Assembly (NCBI RefSeq): GCF_015680705.1
Contig: NZ_JADNYP010000002.1
Span: 298,079-362,078 of the forward strand
From: Pseudomonas fulva
GTDB lineage: Bacteria > Pseudomonadota > Gammaproteobacteria > Pseudomonadales > Pseudomonadaceae
Reading direction: 5' to 3'
Length of the DNA: 64,000 bases
Position numbers and translations under genes: made by a program. Shown here piece by piece: positions 27,733 to 35,708 of the stretch (position 1 is its first letter; every line of letters begins with the position of its first letter). The notes under the pieces are model-generated. The model was not told the DNA's origin and searched no databases. It saw nothing but the letters and a program-made list of their open reading frames with translations.

Positions 27733-27760
27733 GAACTAAACTGGTGAAATCGCACTCAGA
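27733..27760 (+). promoter_or_regulatory. AlgU/sigma-22-type promoter of the ErsA-like sRNA
   Basis: GAACTA (27733-27738) and TCAGA (27756-27760) with a 17-base spacer fit the AlgU consensus GAACTT-N16/17-TCTGA. ErsA in P. aeruginosa is AlgU-dependent, so the element is where it should be. Confidence 0.7.
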
Positions 27761-27766
27761 GTACCT

Positions 27767-27896
27767 GAATGGCTGGTGAAGCCTTTCGATGCTCCTATGT
27801 TGTGTTAAGTGTTGGCAGATATCCGGACCCCGCCCTAGCGGTCCGGTCTTGGACCCCGAACTTCCCCCTCCCCATATGAAGTCCGGGGTTTTTTTT
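27767..27896 (+). ncRNA. ersA: ErsA-like small regulatory RNA
   Basis: A roughly 130-base transcript is predicted between polA and engB, the locus of the P. aeruginosa envelope-stress sRNA ErsA and of Spot 42 in enterics. The 5' half is unstructured and contains segments I recall from ErsA (such as GAATGGCTGGTGAAGCC and TCCTATGTTGTG), suited for Hfq-dependent pairing. A middle hairpin CCGGACC/GGTCCGG (27823-27846) follows. It ends with an intrinsic terminator: ACCCCG and CGGGGT stem (27853-27889) and eight T. In P. aeruginosa ErsA represses algC and oprD and is induced by AlgU; targets here are not known. Confidence 0.85.
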
Positions 27897-27919
27897 GCCC
27901 GCGATTCGCCCTTGGCGCA

Positions 27920-28552
27920 TCAGGCGACTGGCCGGTCCTCCAGCGCCATCCAGGCGGCCAGCACCGCATAGGCCTCTTCGAGCCCTTGTCGCTTGGGCGC
28001 CGAGAACAGTTGGATGGTCACGCCTGCGTGCCACTCCTTGCGGATCTGCGTCTGCACCTTGAGCAGGGTGTTCTTGGCCGCCCCGTAGGTGAGCTTGTCG
28101 GCCTTGGTCAGCAGGATGTGCATTGGCATGCCGCTGGCCTGCGACCAGTCGAGCATCATCTTGTCGAAATCGGTCATCGGGTGGCGGACATCCATCAGCA
28201 GGATCACGCCCTTGAGGCATTCGCGACTGCCCAGGTAAGCCTCCAGGTGGCGTTGCCAGTGCTGCTTGAGCGGAATCGGCACTTTCGCATAGCCATAGCC
28301 TGGCAGGTCGACCAGACGCCGTTGATCGTCCAGACTGAAGAAGTTAAGCAATTGGGTCCGCCCAGGCGTCTTGGACGTGCGCGCCAGGTTGGCATGGGTC
28401 AGGGTATTCAGGGCGCTGGACTTGCCGGCATTGGAGCGGCCGGCGAAAGCCACTTCGTAGCCCTGGTCGTCGGGACATTGTTCGACCTTGGCGGCGCTGA
28501 TGGCGAAACGAGCCTGCTGGCACAGGCCGAGGATGGGGTTCTTGACTTGCAT
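27920..28552 (-). CDS. engB: Ribosome biogenesis GTPase EngB/YsxC (YihA)
   Basis: 210 residues. G1 loop [11 protein letters not shown]3 DLPGYGYA, G4 TKADK. Small essential GTPase of the TrmE-Era-EngA-YihA group that helps assemble the 50S subunit. The N-terminus [16 protein letters not shown] is typical. I chose the ATG at 28552; an upstream in-frame start would add 12 residues that family members lack. It is convergent with the ErsA-like RNA, with the sRNA terminator only 24 bases from its stop. Confidence 0.93.
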   Translation of the reverse strand: MQVKNPILGLCQQARFAISAAKVEQCPDDQGYEVAFAGRSNAGKSSALNTLTHANLARTSKTPGRTQLLNFFSLDDQRRLVDLPGYGYAKVPIPLKQHWQRHLEAYLGSRECLKGVILLMDVRHPMTDFDKMMLDWSQASGMPMHILLTKADKLTYGAAKNTLLKVQTQIRKEWHAGVTIQLFSAPKRQGLEEAYAVLAAWMALEDRPVA

Positions 28553-28602
28553 GGGATATCCGATGTGGGTGTCGCCGAGCCAGTGCACGGCAAGCGGTGT
28601 CG

Positions 28603-28631
28603 TTTCCGTTTGGGTGCCGGAAGTATATAAT
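28603..28631 (+). promoter_or_regulatory. Possible promoter for cytochrome c4 with long leader
   Basis: A perfect -10 TATAAT (28626-28631) is preceded, at 17 bases, by a weak -35 (TTTCCG). Transcription would begin near 28638, leaving a ~220-base leader before the cytochrome gene. The whole 28553-28859 gap (about 300 bases) holds no other feature I can support. Confidence 0.4.
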
Positions 28632-28859
28632 GCCCCAGTTTTTGTGTGCGCATTATCCCAGCGTAGGATGATGCACGAGGGGAGCCGTCCGACAGGTTGC
28701 GCGTCAGAACGCAGCGCGGTCCCCGCCCTGGAAGAAGATGCATGTTACACAGGGTTTCAAGGCTATGCCGCCGCGTGGATTGTGCGGGAATTGCAGTGCC
28801 GAGTCATGCGCGCCGCAGCCCGCGACCTGACATTCACTTTAGCCGTGTTGGATTAGCTG

Positions 28860-29477
28860 ATGAACACACTATTCGCGAGTCTGCTGTTGACCCTGGGCGT
28901 CGCCGGCATGGCCGCTGCCGCGCAGCCCATCGAAGGCAATGCCACCGCCGGCCGGGCCAAGAGCATGGTCTGTGGTGCCTGCCATGGTCCTGATGGCAAC
29001 AGCCTGGCGGCCAATTTCCCCAAGCTCGCCGGCCAGGGCGAACCTTACCTCCGGAAACAGCTGGATGACATCAAGTCCGGCAAGCGCGTGGTGCTGGAGA
29101 TGACCGGCATGCTCGCACCCTTCGATGACCAGGACCTGGCCGATATCGCCGCCTGGTTCGCCAGCCAGAAAGGCAGCATCGGCGCGGCCGATCCCAACCT
29201 GGTGGAGCGCGGGCGCGGCCTGTTCAATGGTGGCGACCTGGAGACCGGCATGCCTGCCTGTATCGGTTGCCATGCACCGGACGGCGCCGGCCTGGCCCTG
29301 GCCAGCTTCCCGCGGCTCGGTGGCCAGCATTCGCAGTACGTGGCCAAGCAGCTCACCGACTTCCGCGAAGGCACTCGCGTCAACGACGGCGATGCGATGA
29401 TCATGCGCACGATCGCCGCCAGGTTGAGCAACAAGGATATCGAGGCCCTGTCCAGCTACATCCAGGGCCTGCATTGA
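28860..29477 (+). CDS. cc4: Dihaem cytochrome c4
   Basis: 205 residues: signal peptide (cleaved near AAA-QP) and two cytochrome c domains with haem sites CGACH and CIGCH. The axial methionines fit EMTGML in the first half and DAMIMRTIA in the second. Periplasmic electron carrier between the bc1 complex and terminal oxidases; here it may feed oxidases such as the one encoded earlier in the window. Followed by an intrinsic terminator. Confidence 0.95.
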   Translation: MNTLFASLLLTLGVAGMAAAAQPIEGNATAGRAKSMVCGACHGPDGNSLAANFPKLAGQGEPYLRKQLDDIKSGKRVVLEMTGMLAPFDDQDLADIAAWFASQKGSIGAADPNLVERGRGLFNGGDLETGMPACIGCHAPDGAGLALASFPRLGGQHSQYVAKQLTDFREGTRVNDGDAMIMRTIAARLSNKDIEALSSYIQGLH

Positions 29478-29515
29478 ACGTCTTGTTAACAGACTGTTAA
29501 TGATGCAAGGCTAAC

Positions 29516-29541
29516 AAGGGTGGCGCCGGCTGCCCTTTTTT
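29516..29541 (+). terminator. Intrinsic terminator after cytochrome c4
   Basis: Stem AAGGGTGGC/GCTGCCCTT (with two G-T pairs) and a GCCG loop, running into six T at 29536-29541. Confidence 0.8.
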
Positions 29542-29644
29542 GTCTCTGCAACCGGTACACTTGAGAACTCGGGCCTTGCCTGACTTGTCTGAGGATTCCA
29601 GCCAGGTCGCGTCGAGGCGACCCAAGACTGTCCAGGAGTAAAGC

Positions 29645-30277
29645 ATGCGTAAACTGATCCTCAGCGCTGCGCTGGTCGCCGCCAGCGTGTTTGGAGTAAC
29701 CGCCGTCCAGGCCGCGGAGCCTGTGGCCGGCGAGCAGTACATCCAGCTGAGCAACCCGGTTCCTGTCGCGGATCCGGGCAAGATCGAGGTCGTGGAACTG
29801 TTCTGGTACGGCTGCCCACACTGCTACCACTTCGAGCCGACCATCAATCCATGGGTCGAGAAGCTGCCGCAGGACGTCCATTTCAAGCGCGTCCCCGCCA
29901 TGTTCGGTGGTCCCTGGGATGCCCATGGCCAGATGTTCCTGACCCTGGAGGCGATGGGGGTGGAGCACAAGGTGCATACGGCGGTGTTCGATGCCATCCA
30001 GAACAAGCGCATGCGCCTGACAAAACCGGAAGAAATGGCCGAGTTCCTGGCAACCCAGGGTGTCGACAAGGACAAGTTCCTCTCCACCTTCAACTCCTTT
30101 GCCATCAAGGGCCAGGTGAACCAGGCCAGGGAACTGGCCAAGAAGTACGAAATCACTGGCGTGCCGAGCATGGTGGTCAATGGCAAGTACCGTTTCGACC
30201 TGGGTACCGCGGGTGGGCCTGAGGGCGTGCTGCAGGTGGCCGACCAGCTGATCGCCAAGGAGCGCGCCGCGAAGTAG
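29645..30277 (+). CDS. dsbA: Periplasmic thiol:disulfide oxidoreductase DsbA
   Basis: 210 residues. Signal peptide ending VQA-AE; active site CPHC at residues 57-60 within LFWYGCPHCYHFEP; cis-proline loop ITGVPSMVVNGKYR. Introduces disulfides into exported proteins. ATG preceded by CAGGAG. Likely clients nearby include the CSS-EAL phosphodiesterase encoded at 34092 and the exported Ivy-type inhibitor, both with paired cysteines. Confidence 0.95.
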   Translation: MRKLILSAALVAASVFGVTAVQAAEPVAGEQYIQLSNPVPVADPGKIEVVELFWYGCPHCYHFEPTINPWVEKLPQDVHFKRVPAMFGGPWDAHGQMFLTLEAMGVEHKVHTAVFDAIQNKRMRLTKPEEMAEFLATQGVDKDKFLSTFNSFAIKGQVNQARELAKKYEITGVPSMVVNGKYRFDLGTAGGPEGVLQVADQLIAKERAAK

Positions 30278-30290
30278 GCGGCGATTGCCC

Positions 30291-31145
30291 ATGGCCCGCT
30301 GGAAAAGCACGCGCGGCATCGGCCTGCACCAGCCGCAGGTCAACCATGACCATCTGCAGGGCTCGGGGCTGCCGGCCGATGGCCGGCTGCGCCTGTTGAG
30401 CTTCAATATCCAGGTCGGGATCAGCACCGAGCGCTACCGGCACTACCTGACCCGCAGCTGGCAGCACTTGTTGCCGCATACCGGTCGTGCCGGCAACCTG
30501 CAGAAGATCGGGGCGCTGATTGGCGACTTCGACCTGGTCGCCCTGCAGGAAGTGGATGGCGGCAGCCTGCGTTCGGGCTACGTCAACCAGGTCGAGCACC
30601 TTGCCCAGCTGGGCGCCTTTCCCTACTGGTACCAGCAGCTCAACCGCAACCTCGGTCGTTTCGCCCAGCACAGCAATGGGGTGCTGAGCCGGCTCAAGCC
30701 GCAGGTGCTGGAAGACCATCCCCTGCCCGGCCCCTCGGGCCGTGGTGCCATCCTGGTGCGCTTCGGCGAGGGCGAGGATGCGCTGGTGGTGGTCATGATG
30801 CACCTGGCCCTGGGGGCAAAGACGCGTGCCTTGCAGCTTGGCTACATTCGCGAGCTGATCGGTGGCTACCGCCACCAGGTGCTGATGGGCGACATGAATA
30901 CCCATGCCAACGACCTGCTCGAGCGCTCACCCCTGCGCGACCTTGGGCTGGTGGCGCCGCAAGTCGAGGCGACCTTCCCCAGCTGGCGTCCGCAACGCTG
31001 CCTGGATCACATCCTGCTCAGCTCGGACCTGGCGCTGGAGCGGGTCGAGGTGCTCGCGCAGCCTATTTCCGATCATCTCCCCGTCGCGGTGGAGATTCGT
31101 TTGCCTGATGCATTGAGTGTGGATACGCTGCCGGTCCTGAGCTGA
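30291..31145 (+). CDS. Endonuclease/exonuclease/phosphatase (EEP) family protein
   Basis: 284 residues from the ATG at 30291 (a TTG two codons earlier is possible). EEP-fold signatures in order: LLSFNIQVG, LVALQEVDGGS (metal-binding Glu), VVMMHLALG, VLMGDMNTHAND and SDHLPVAVEIRL (catalytic His/Asp). Substrate may be DNA, a phospholipid head group or another phosphodiester; nothing in the sequence decides. No signal peptide is visible. Sits between dsbA and dgcH, a conserved Pseudomonas order. Confidence 0.85.
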   Translation: MARWKSTRGIGLHQPQVNHDHLQGSGLPADGRLRLLSFNIQVGISTERYRHYLTRSWQHLLPHTGRAGNLQKIGALIGDFDLVALQEVDGGSLRSGYVNQVEHLAQLGAFPYWYQQLNRNLGRFAQHSNGVLSRLKPQVLEDHPLPGPSGRGAILVRFGEGEDALVVVMMHLALGAKTRALQLGYIRELIGGYRHQVLMGDMNTHANDLLERSPLRDLGLVAPQVEATFPSWRPQRCLDHILLSSDLALERVEVLAQPISDHLPVAVEIRLPDALSVDTLPVLS

Positions 31146-31172
31146 TGGCCCCTACCTGGCGCGTATCCACCG

Positions 31173-33155
31173 ATGACCGACGAAGCCCAACGCTGGAAAG
31201 CGAAGTACCTCCAGAGCCTCGAGCAGCAGGAAAAGCTGGAGCGACGCTGGGAAGCGCGTCTGGACCTGCTGCGTCGCGGCCTGGTGCGCAGTACCCTGGC
31301 TGCCGAGGGCAGCGACAAGTCCGTCGACCTGTGCATGAAGGAGATGCGCGAGGTCATTCGCCACGATGACATGGATGCCGCCCTCGCCCGGCTTCTTCCA
31401 CGCCTGGAAAAGGCCGTGCTCGATTCCGAGCAGCGCCGTGCGGCACGCGAAGACCAGGTCGGCTCGGCCTTGGCCCAGCTGGTCAGCCAGTTGCAGCGCC
31501 TGCCGTTGCCTGGTGATATCGCCCGGCCGCTGAAGAAGTACGCCAAGCAGCTTGACGGGCGAGTCGGCCAGGTCCGTGAGCTGCCGTTGCTGCTCGGCGA
31601 GCTCAGCGCCTTGCAGAGCCAGGCCCTGGACACCGTGGCGCCTGGGGCGCTGCCTCGGCCTGGCCTGCTGCAACGTCTGTTCGGCGACCGAGAGACGCCG
31701 CAGGGGCCAGCGGCGCCTGTCCAGGATGCCGTGCCACAAGCACAGCCTGGCCCCGTTGATCCAGCCCCGACGGACGGGCCAGACCGACCAGAACCCTCCC
31801 TGCTGGCCGAGCCGGACATGCTCGACCTGACGTCGCCAGCACCTGGCATTGCAGCTATCGCGGTGCAAACCCCCGCCGCGACCGTCCAGGAAGAGCCGGG
31901 GCCAGCCGTGGCGAACGCGCCTCCAGGGCAGGTGCAAGGCGACGCCAGGCCAACGGCGCAGCACGGCAGCGGCGAACCTGCCGAGATGCCCGGCACGCAC
32001 GCGCCAGGCTCGCCCGGCGACGGTGGGCAATCGAGCGACGCGTTCGATGACGGCCCCTATGCGCTGCCCGATGCCGTCGAACCCCCCTACAGTTCGGTAG
32101 CCGCGCACATCGAGCAGACCTTGCTCGGCCTGCTCGACGAGCTGGACCTGCCGGAACGTCACGAGGCCCAGGCCCTGGCGATGCGCGAACGGGTCGCCCG
32201 TGGCTTGAACTGGTATGAACTGATTCCGGTACTCGATGATCTCGCGGTGTTGCTACTGGCGGTCAATGACAGTGGCCAGCATGAGTTCGAAGCCTATCTG
32301 CAGCAGCTCAACGGCCGGCTGGAAACCTTCCAGAGCCATCTGCGCGAAGCCAGTAGCGGGCATGCCGACAACAGCTCGGCTTCGCGCGAGCTCGATGACC
32401 AGCTGCGCAGGCAGGTCGACGGCTTGCAGAGCAGCGTGCATGGCGCGGTCGACCTGGCCAACCTCAAGTCGCTGCTCGAAGGTCGCCTGGAAGACCTGCT
32501 CGGCACCATCGATGCGCACCAGCGCAAGCGCGACCTGCGCGAGCAGGAACTGGCCGAACACCTGCAAGGGCTTGCGCAACGGGTCAGCCACATGGAGCAG
32601 GAAGCCCTGGAGTTTCGCGAGCATCTCGAAGAGCAGCGGCAGAAAGCACTGCTCGATCCGCTTACCGGGCTGCCCAACCGGGCGGCCTGGGCCGAGCGGC
32701 TGGAGCAGGAAATGCGCGCCTGGGACGGGCAAACCGGCGAACTGCTGATAGCGATCCTGGACATCGATCACTTCAAGCGCATCAACGACAGTTATGGCCA
32801 CCTGGCCGGTGACAAGGTCCTCAAGATCATCGCCGGGCAGCTGCGCAAGCGCTTGCCGGCCCAGCACTTCATGGCCCGTTTCGGCGGTGAGGAATTCGTC
32901 CTGCTGCTGCCTCGAACCTCAGCGCTCGCCGCACTGCAACAGCTCGAAGCCTTGCGTGCCGCCGTGCAGGGCTGTCCTTTCCATTTCAAGGGGGAACCGG
33001 TGGTCATCACCGTGTCGATCGGCATCAGCTTGCTGCGCGCTGGCGAGCCTGCCGAAACGGTGCTCAAGCGCGCCGACCAGGCGCTCTACCGTGCCAAGGC
33101 TCAAGGCCGCAACCGGGTCGAGGCGTGCCCGTACCTGCCCACGCCTGGGCGCTGA
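31173..33155 (+). CDS. dgcH: Diguanylate cyclase DgcH-like, cytoplasmic
   Basis: 660 residues, no membrane segment. Order: a helical region (1-165); a Pro/Ala/Gly-rich, probably disordered linker (about 170-300); a second helical region beginning YSSVAAHIEQTLLGLLDELD with a long coiled-coil-like section (about 310-480); and a C-terminal GGDEF domain (about 490-650) with DPLTGLPNRAAW and the active-site FGGEEFVLLLP. It should make c-di-GMP. The inhibitory RxxD I-site is missing: the places 9 and 6 residues before GGEEF hold Pro and His. The position between the EEP gene and an AmpDh2-type amidase matches P. aeruginosa dgcH. Confidence 0.88.
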   Translation: MTDEAQRWKAKYLQSLEQQEKLERRWEARLDLLRRGLVRSTLAAEGSDKSVDLCMKEMREVIRHDDMDAALARLLPRLEKAVLDSEQRRAAREDQVGSALAQLVSQLQRLPLPGDIARPLKKYAKQLDGRVGQVRELPLLLGELSALQSQALDTVAPGALPRPGLLQRLFGDRETPQGPAAPVQDAVPQAQPGPVDPAPTDGPDRPEPSLLAEPDMLDLTSPAPGIAAIAVQTPAATVQEEPGPAVANAPPGQVQGDARPTAQHGSGEPAEMPGTHAPGSPGDGGQSSDAFDDGPYALPDAVEPPYSSVAAHIEQTLLGLLDELDLPERHEAQALAMRERVARGLNWYELIPVLDDLAVLLLAVNDSGQHEFEAYLQQLNGRLETFQSHLREASSGHADNSSASRELDDQLRRQVDGLQSSVHGAVDLANLKSLLEGRLEDLLGTIDAHQRKRDLREQELAEHLQGLAQRVSHMEQEALEFREHLEEQRQKALLDPLTGLPNRAAWAERLEQEMRAWDGQTGELLIAILDIDHFKRINDSYGHLAGDKVLKIIAGQLRKRLPAQHFMARFGGEEFVLLLPRTSALAALQQLEALRAAVQGCPFHFKGEPVVITVSIGISLLRAGEPAETVLKRADQALYRAKAQGRNRVEACPYLPTPGR

Positions 33156-33243
33156 GCAGCGCGCCGACGACCCGGCGTGCGCCGCCTGGACAGGTCGGTA
33201 TACTGGGGCGCTTCACTAGCCCAAGCCGACAGATGCTCTCTTC

Positions 33244-34020
33244 ATGAAAAGATTCCTCATAGCTTCCCTGCTGTCGTTGCTGGCCGGCTGTGCGTCGGGC
33301 CCGCGCATCGACCGCAGCCATGTCTCGGCCAATCACGACAACCGTGTCCAGTTCGTCGTGCTGCACTACACCAACGCTTCGCTGGAGCGCTCCCTGGCCT
33401 TGCTGACCCAGGGCGAGGTCAGCAGCCATTACCTGATCGGCGATGGCCCCGCGACCATCTATCAGCTGGTCGATGAAAGCCGCCGCGCCTGGCATGCCGG
33501 AGACAGCCAGTGGCGAGGTCGGACCTGGCTCAACTCCAGTTCGATCGGTATCGAAATCGTCAATCCCGGGTTCACCGACACGCCGGCCGGACGGGTCTGG
33601 CACCCCTACAGCGAAGCGCAGATCCAGTCGTTGATCGTCCTGCTCAAGGACATCGTCCAGCGCAACGGCATCGAGCCGCGCAACATCATCGGGCACAGCG
33701 ACATCGCCCCGCTGCGCAAGCTCGACCCCGGCCCGCTGTTCCCGTGGAAACGCCTGGCCGATGCCGGGCTGGGCATCTGGCCGCAAGCTTCGGCGGTTGC
33801 CAGGCAACAAGCCTATTTCCACGCCAACCCGCCAGGCATCGCCTGGTACCAGCAACAGCTGGCACGTCTGGGCTATGGCCTGGAACAGACGGGGGTCCTG
33901 GACCAGGCCACGCGCAGTACCTTGGCAGCCTTCCAGATGCATTTCCGCCCGCAACGCCACGATGGCATGCCAGATGCGCAAAGCGCGGCTATCCTGCATG
34001 TGCTGAACAGCATGCGTTGA
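33244..34020 (+). CDS. N-acetylmuramoyl-L-alanine amidase, AmpDh2-type lipoprotein
   Basis: 258 residues. The lipobox LLAGCAS near residue 16 predicts an outer-membrane lipoprotein. The amidase_2 domain has zinc ligands in FVVLHYTNAS and IGHSDIAPLRKLDPGP, and SSIGIEIVNPGF as the central strand; the last ~65 residues (YQQQLARLGYGLEQ..., STLAAFQMHFRP) resemble a peptidoglycan-binding domain. Cleaves the stem peptide from muramic acid in the periplasm, as AmpDh2 does in recycling and beta-lactamase regulation. Confidence 0.92.
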   Translation: MKRFLIASLLSLLAGCASGPRIDRSHVSANHDNRVQFVVLHYTNASLERSLALLTQGEVSSHYLIGDGPATIYQLVDESRRAWHAGDSQWRGRTWLNSSSIGIEIVNPGFTDTPAGRVWHPYSEAQIQSLIVLLKDIVQRNGIEPRNIIGHSDIAPLRKLDPGPLFPWKRLADAGLGIWPQASAVARQQAYFHANPPGIAWYQQQLARLGYGLEQTGVLDQATRSTLAAFQMHFRPQRHDGMPDAQSAAILHVLNSMR

Positions 34021-34091
34021 CGCCGTCGGGATGGACAGGCCGACTTGCCGGACAGTTGCCTTGACCCATGTTACCCAGGCGGATGTTGCCG

Positions 34092-35678
34092 ATGTCAGCT
34101 TCTCTCATCTTGCGTCACGTGCTCGAACGCCCCTGGCTGCTGTCCGGCATTGCCACGCTGGTCAGTGGCGGCTTGCTGCTGCTGGTCAGCCTGGTGCTTA
34201 CCGTGCAGCAGGCCAAGCAGAACGAGAGCGCCCAGATGAGCGCCCGTGGCGTCCGCTTCCTGGAGCGGCTAGAACAGGTCTTCGGCCAGTTGCGCGAAGG
34301 CGTCGACCAATTGCAGGTGCAGCCGCCGGGGCCATGCGACGCGGCGATGCTGGCTGCCCTGCAGCAGCCGGGCCTGAGTTACCGGTTCGTCTATGAAGCG
34401 GCCTATGTCGACGGCACGATCGTCTGCTCCAGCCGTGGTGTCGAACGTCAGGGCACGGTGCTGCGGGCGCCGGATATCCATGGCCCGACCTACAGCATCT
34501 GGCTCAATACCAGCGCCGAGCCGAACGACGACCGCGCAGCCTTGATGCTTGGGCGCGGCCACTTTCTGGTCTCGACCTCGCGTGGGCACTTGACCGATGT
34601 GGTCGACCTGCCAGCCGGCGGCAGCCTGCTGGTGCTACTGGACCATAGCAGCCGCGCGATCCCGGTCCTGGGCCCGGTCCAGTCCTGGCCTCCCTTGCCT
34701 GATTGGGACCCGAGCTCCGAGCAATCGCCGATCGAGCTGCCCGATCGGTTGATCTACCGGATGCCTACCAAGTCGCCGGATTACCAGCTGGCCCTGATCG
34801 TCCCGCGTACCGATGTCCCCCTGGAAACGAGCGGCATGCTCTGGCTGCTGTTTCCCGGCAGCGTGCTGATCGCCAGCTGCATCGGCTGGCTGGTGCTGCA
34901 ACTGGCCGAGCAGCGTCGCTCGATGAGTTCGGCGCTGCAAGGGGCCTTGCGCCGTGGCGAGTTGCAGGTGCTCTACCAACCCATCTTCGAACTCGACAGT
35001 CGGCGTTGCGTGGGCGCTGAGGCGCTGGTGCGCTGGCGTCGGCCGGATGGCAGCCTGACCAGCCCGGAACTGTTCATCCCGCTGGCGGAAAACACTGGGC
35101 AGATCCGGCAGATCACCGACTTCGTGCTGCAACGGGTACTCGAGCAGCTCGGCCAGTTGCTGCGTAGTCATCGGCATTTGTACATCTCGGTGAACCTGGC
35201 CGCTTGTGACGTCACGGTGCCACGCATCGGCGAGGTGGCTGCCCGCCTGTTGGCCCGGCATCGCGTCGCCGCCCACCAGATCGCCTTCGAGGTGACCGAG
35301 CGCGGCCTGGTCGATGTGGTCGTGGCGCGCGACAACCTGCAGGCATTGCGCAACGTCGGCCATCCGGTGCTCATCGATGACTTCGGTACCGGCTATTGCA
35401 GCCTGGCCTACCTGCAGACCTTGCCGGTGGATTGCCTGAAGATAGACAAGGCGTTCATCGACGCTCTGGGCCATGACGCCGCCAGCAGCGGCGTGGCTCC
35501 CCATATCATCCGCATGGCCCATGCCTTGCAGTTGCGTGTGATCGCCGAAGGCATCGAGTACGAGGACCAGGCCGAGCTGCTCAGCAGCGAAGGGGTCGAC
35601 TATGGACAAGGCTGGCTGTTCGCTCGTCCCCTCAGTGCCCGCCAGTTCACCGAACTGGTCGTGCACGGCCGGCGATGA
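34092..35678 (+). CDS. CSS-EAL c-di-GMP phosphodiesterase
   Basis: 528 residues. Two membrane helices (about 15-37 and 245-267) frame a periplasmic CSS domain with Cys82 and the C112-S-S motif (DGTIVCSSRG). The cytoplasmic EAL domain has EALVRWRR, the metal-binding DDFGTGYCSL and KIDKAFI, and EGIE near the end, so it should hydrolyse c-di-GMP. In enterobacterial CSS-EAL enzymes a Dsb-formed disulfide in the CSS domain keeps the enzyme in check; the two cysteines here fit that. The ATG at 34092 is 9 bases after AGGCGG, so it is preferred over in-frame ATGs at 34068 and 34083. Confidence 0.9.
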   Translation: MSASLILRHVLERPWLLSGIATLVSGGLLLLVSLVLTVQQAKQNESAQMSARGVRFLERLEQVFGQLREGVDQLQVQPPGPCDAAMLAALQQPGLSYRFVYEAAYVDGTIVCSSRGVERQGTVLRAPDIHGPTYSIWLNTSAEPNDDRAALMLGRGHFLVSTSRGHLTDVVDLPAGGSLLVLLDHSSRAIPVLGPVQSWPPLPDWDPSSEQSPIELPDRLIYRMPTKSPDYQLALIVPRTDVPLETSGMLWLLFPGSVLIASCIGWLVLQLAEQRRSMSSALQGALRRGELQVLYQPIFELDSRRCVGAEALVRWRRPDGSLTSPELFIPLAENTGQIRQITDFVLQRVLEQLGQLLRSHRHLYISVNLAACDVTVPRIGEVAARLLARHRVAAHQIAFEVTERGLVDVVVARDNLQALRNVGHPVLIDDFGTGYCSLAYLQTLPVDCLKIDKAFIDALGHDAASSGVAPHIIRMAHALQLRVIAEGIEYEDQAELLSSEGVDYGQGWLFARPLSARQFTELVVHGRR

Positions 35679-35708
35679 ACCAGGCGCGCCAGCGGCTGCC
35701 GTGACGGC

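Noticed and set aside
28697..28993. Short frame between engB and the cytochrome c4 gene, overlapping the latter
   Set aside because: Arg/His/Cys-rich shadow reading; the overlap with the signal peptide region of the cytochrome in another frame argues against it.
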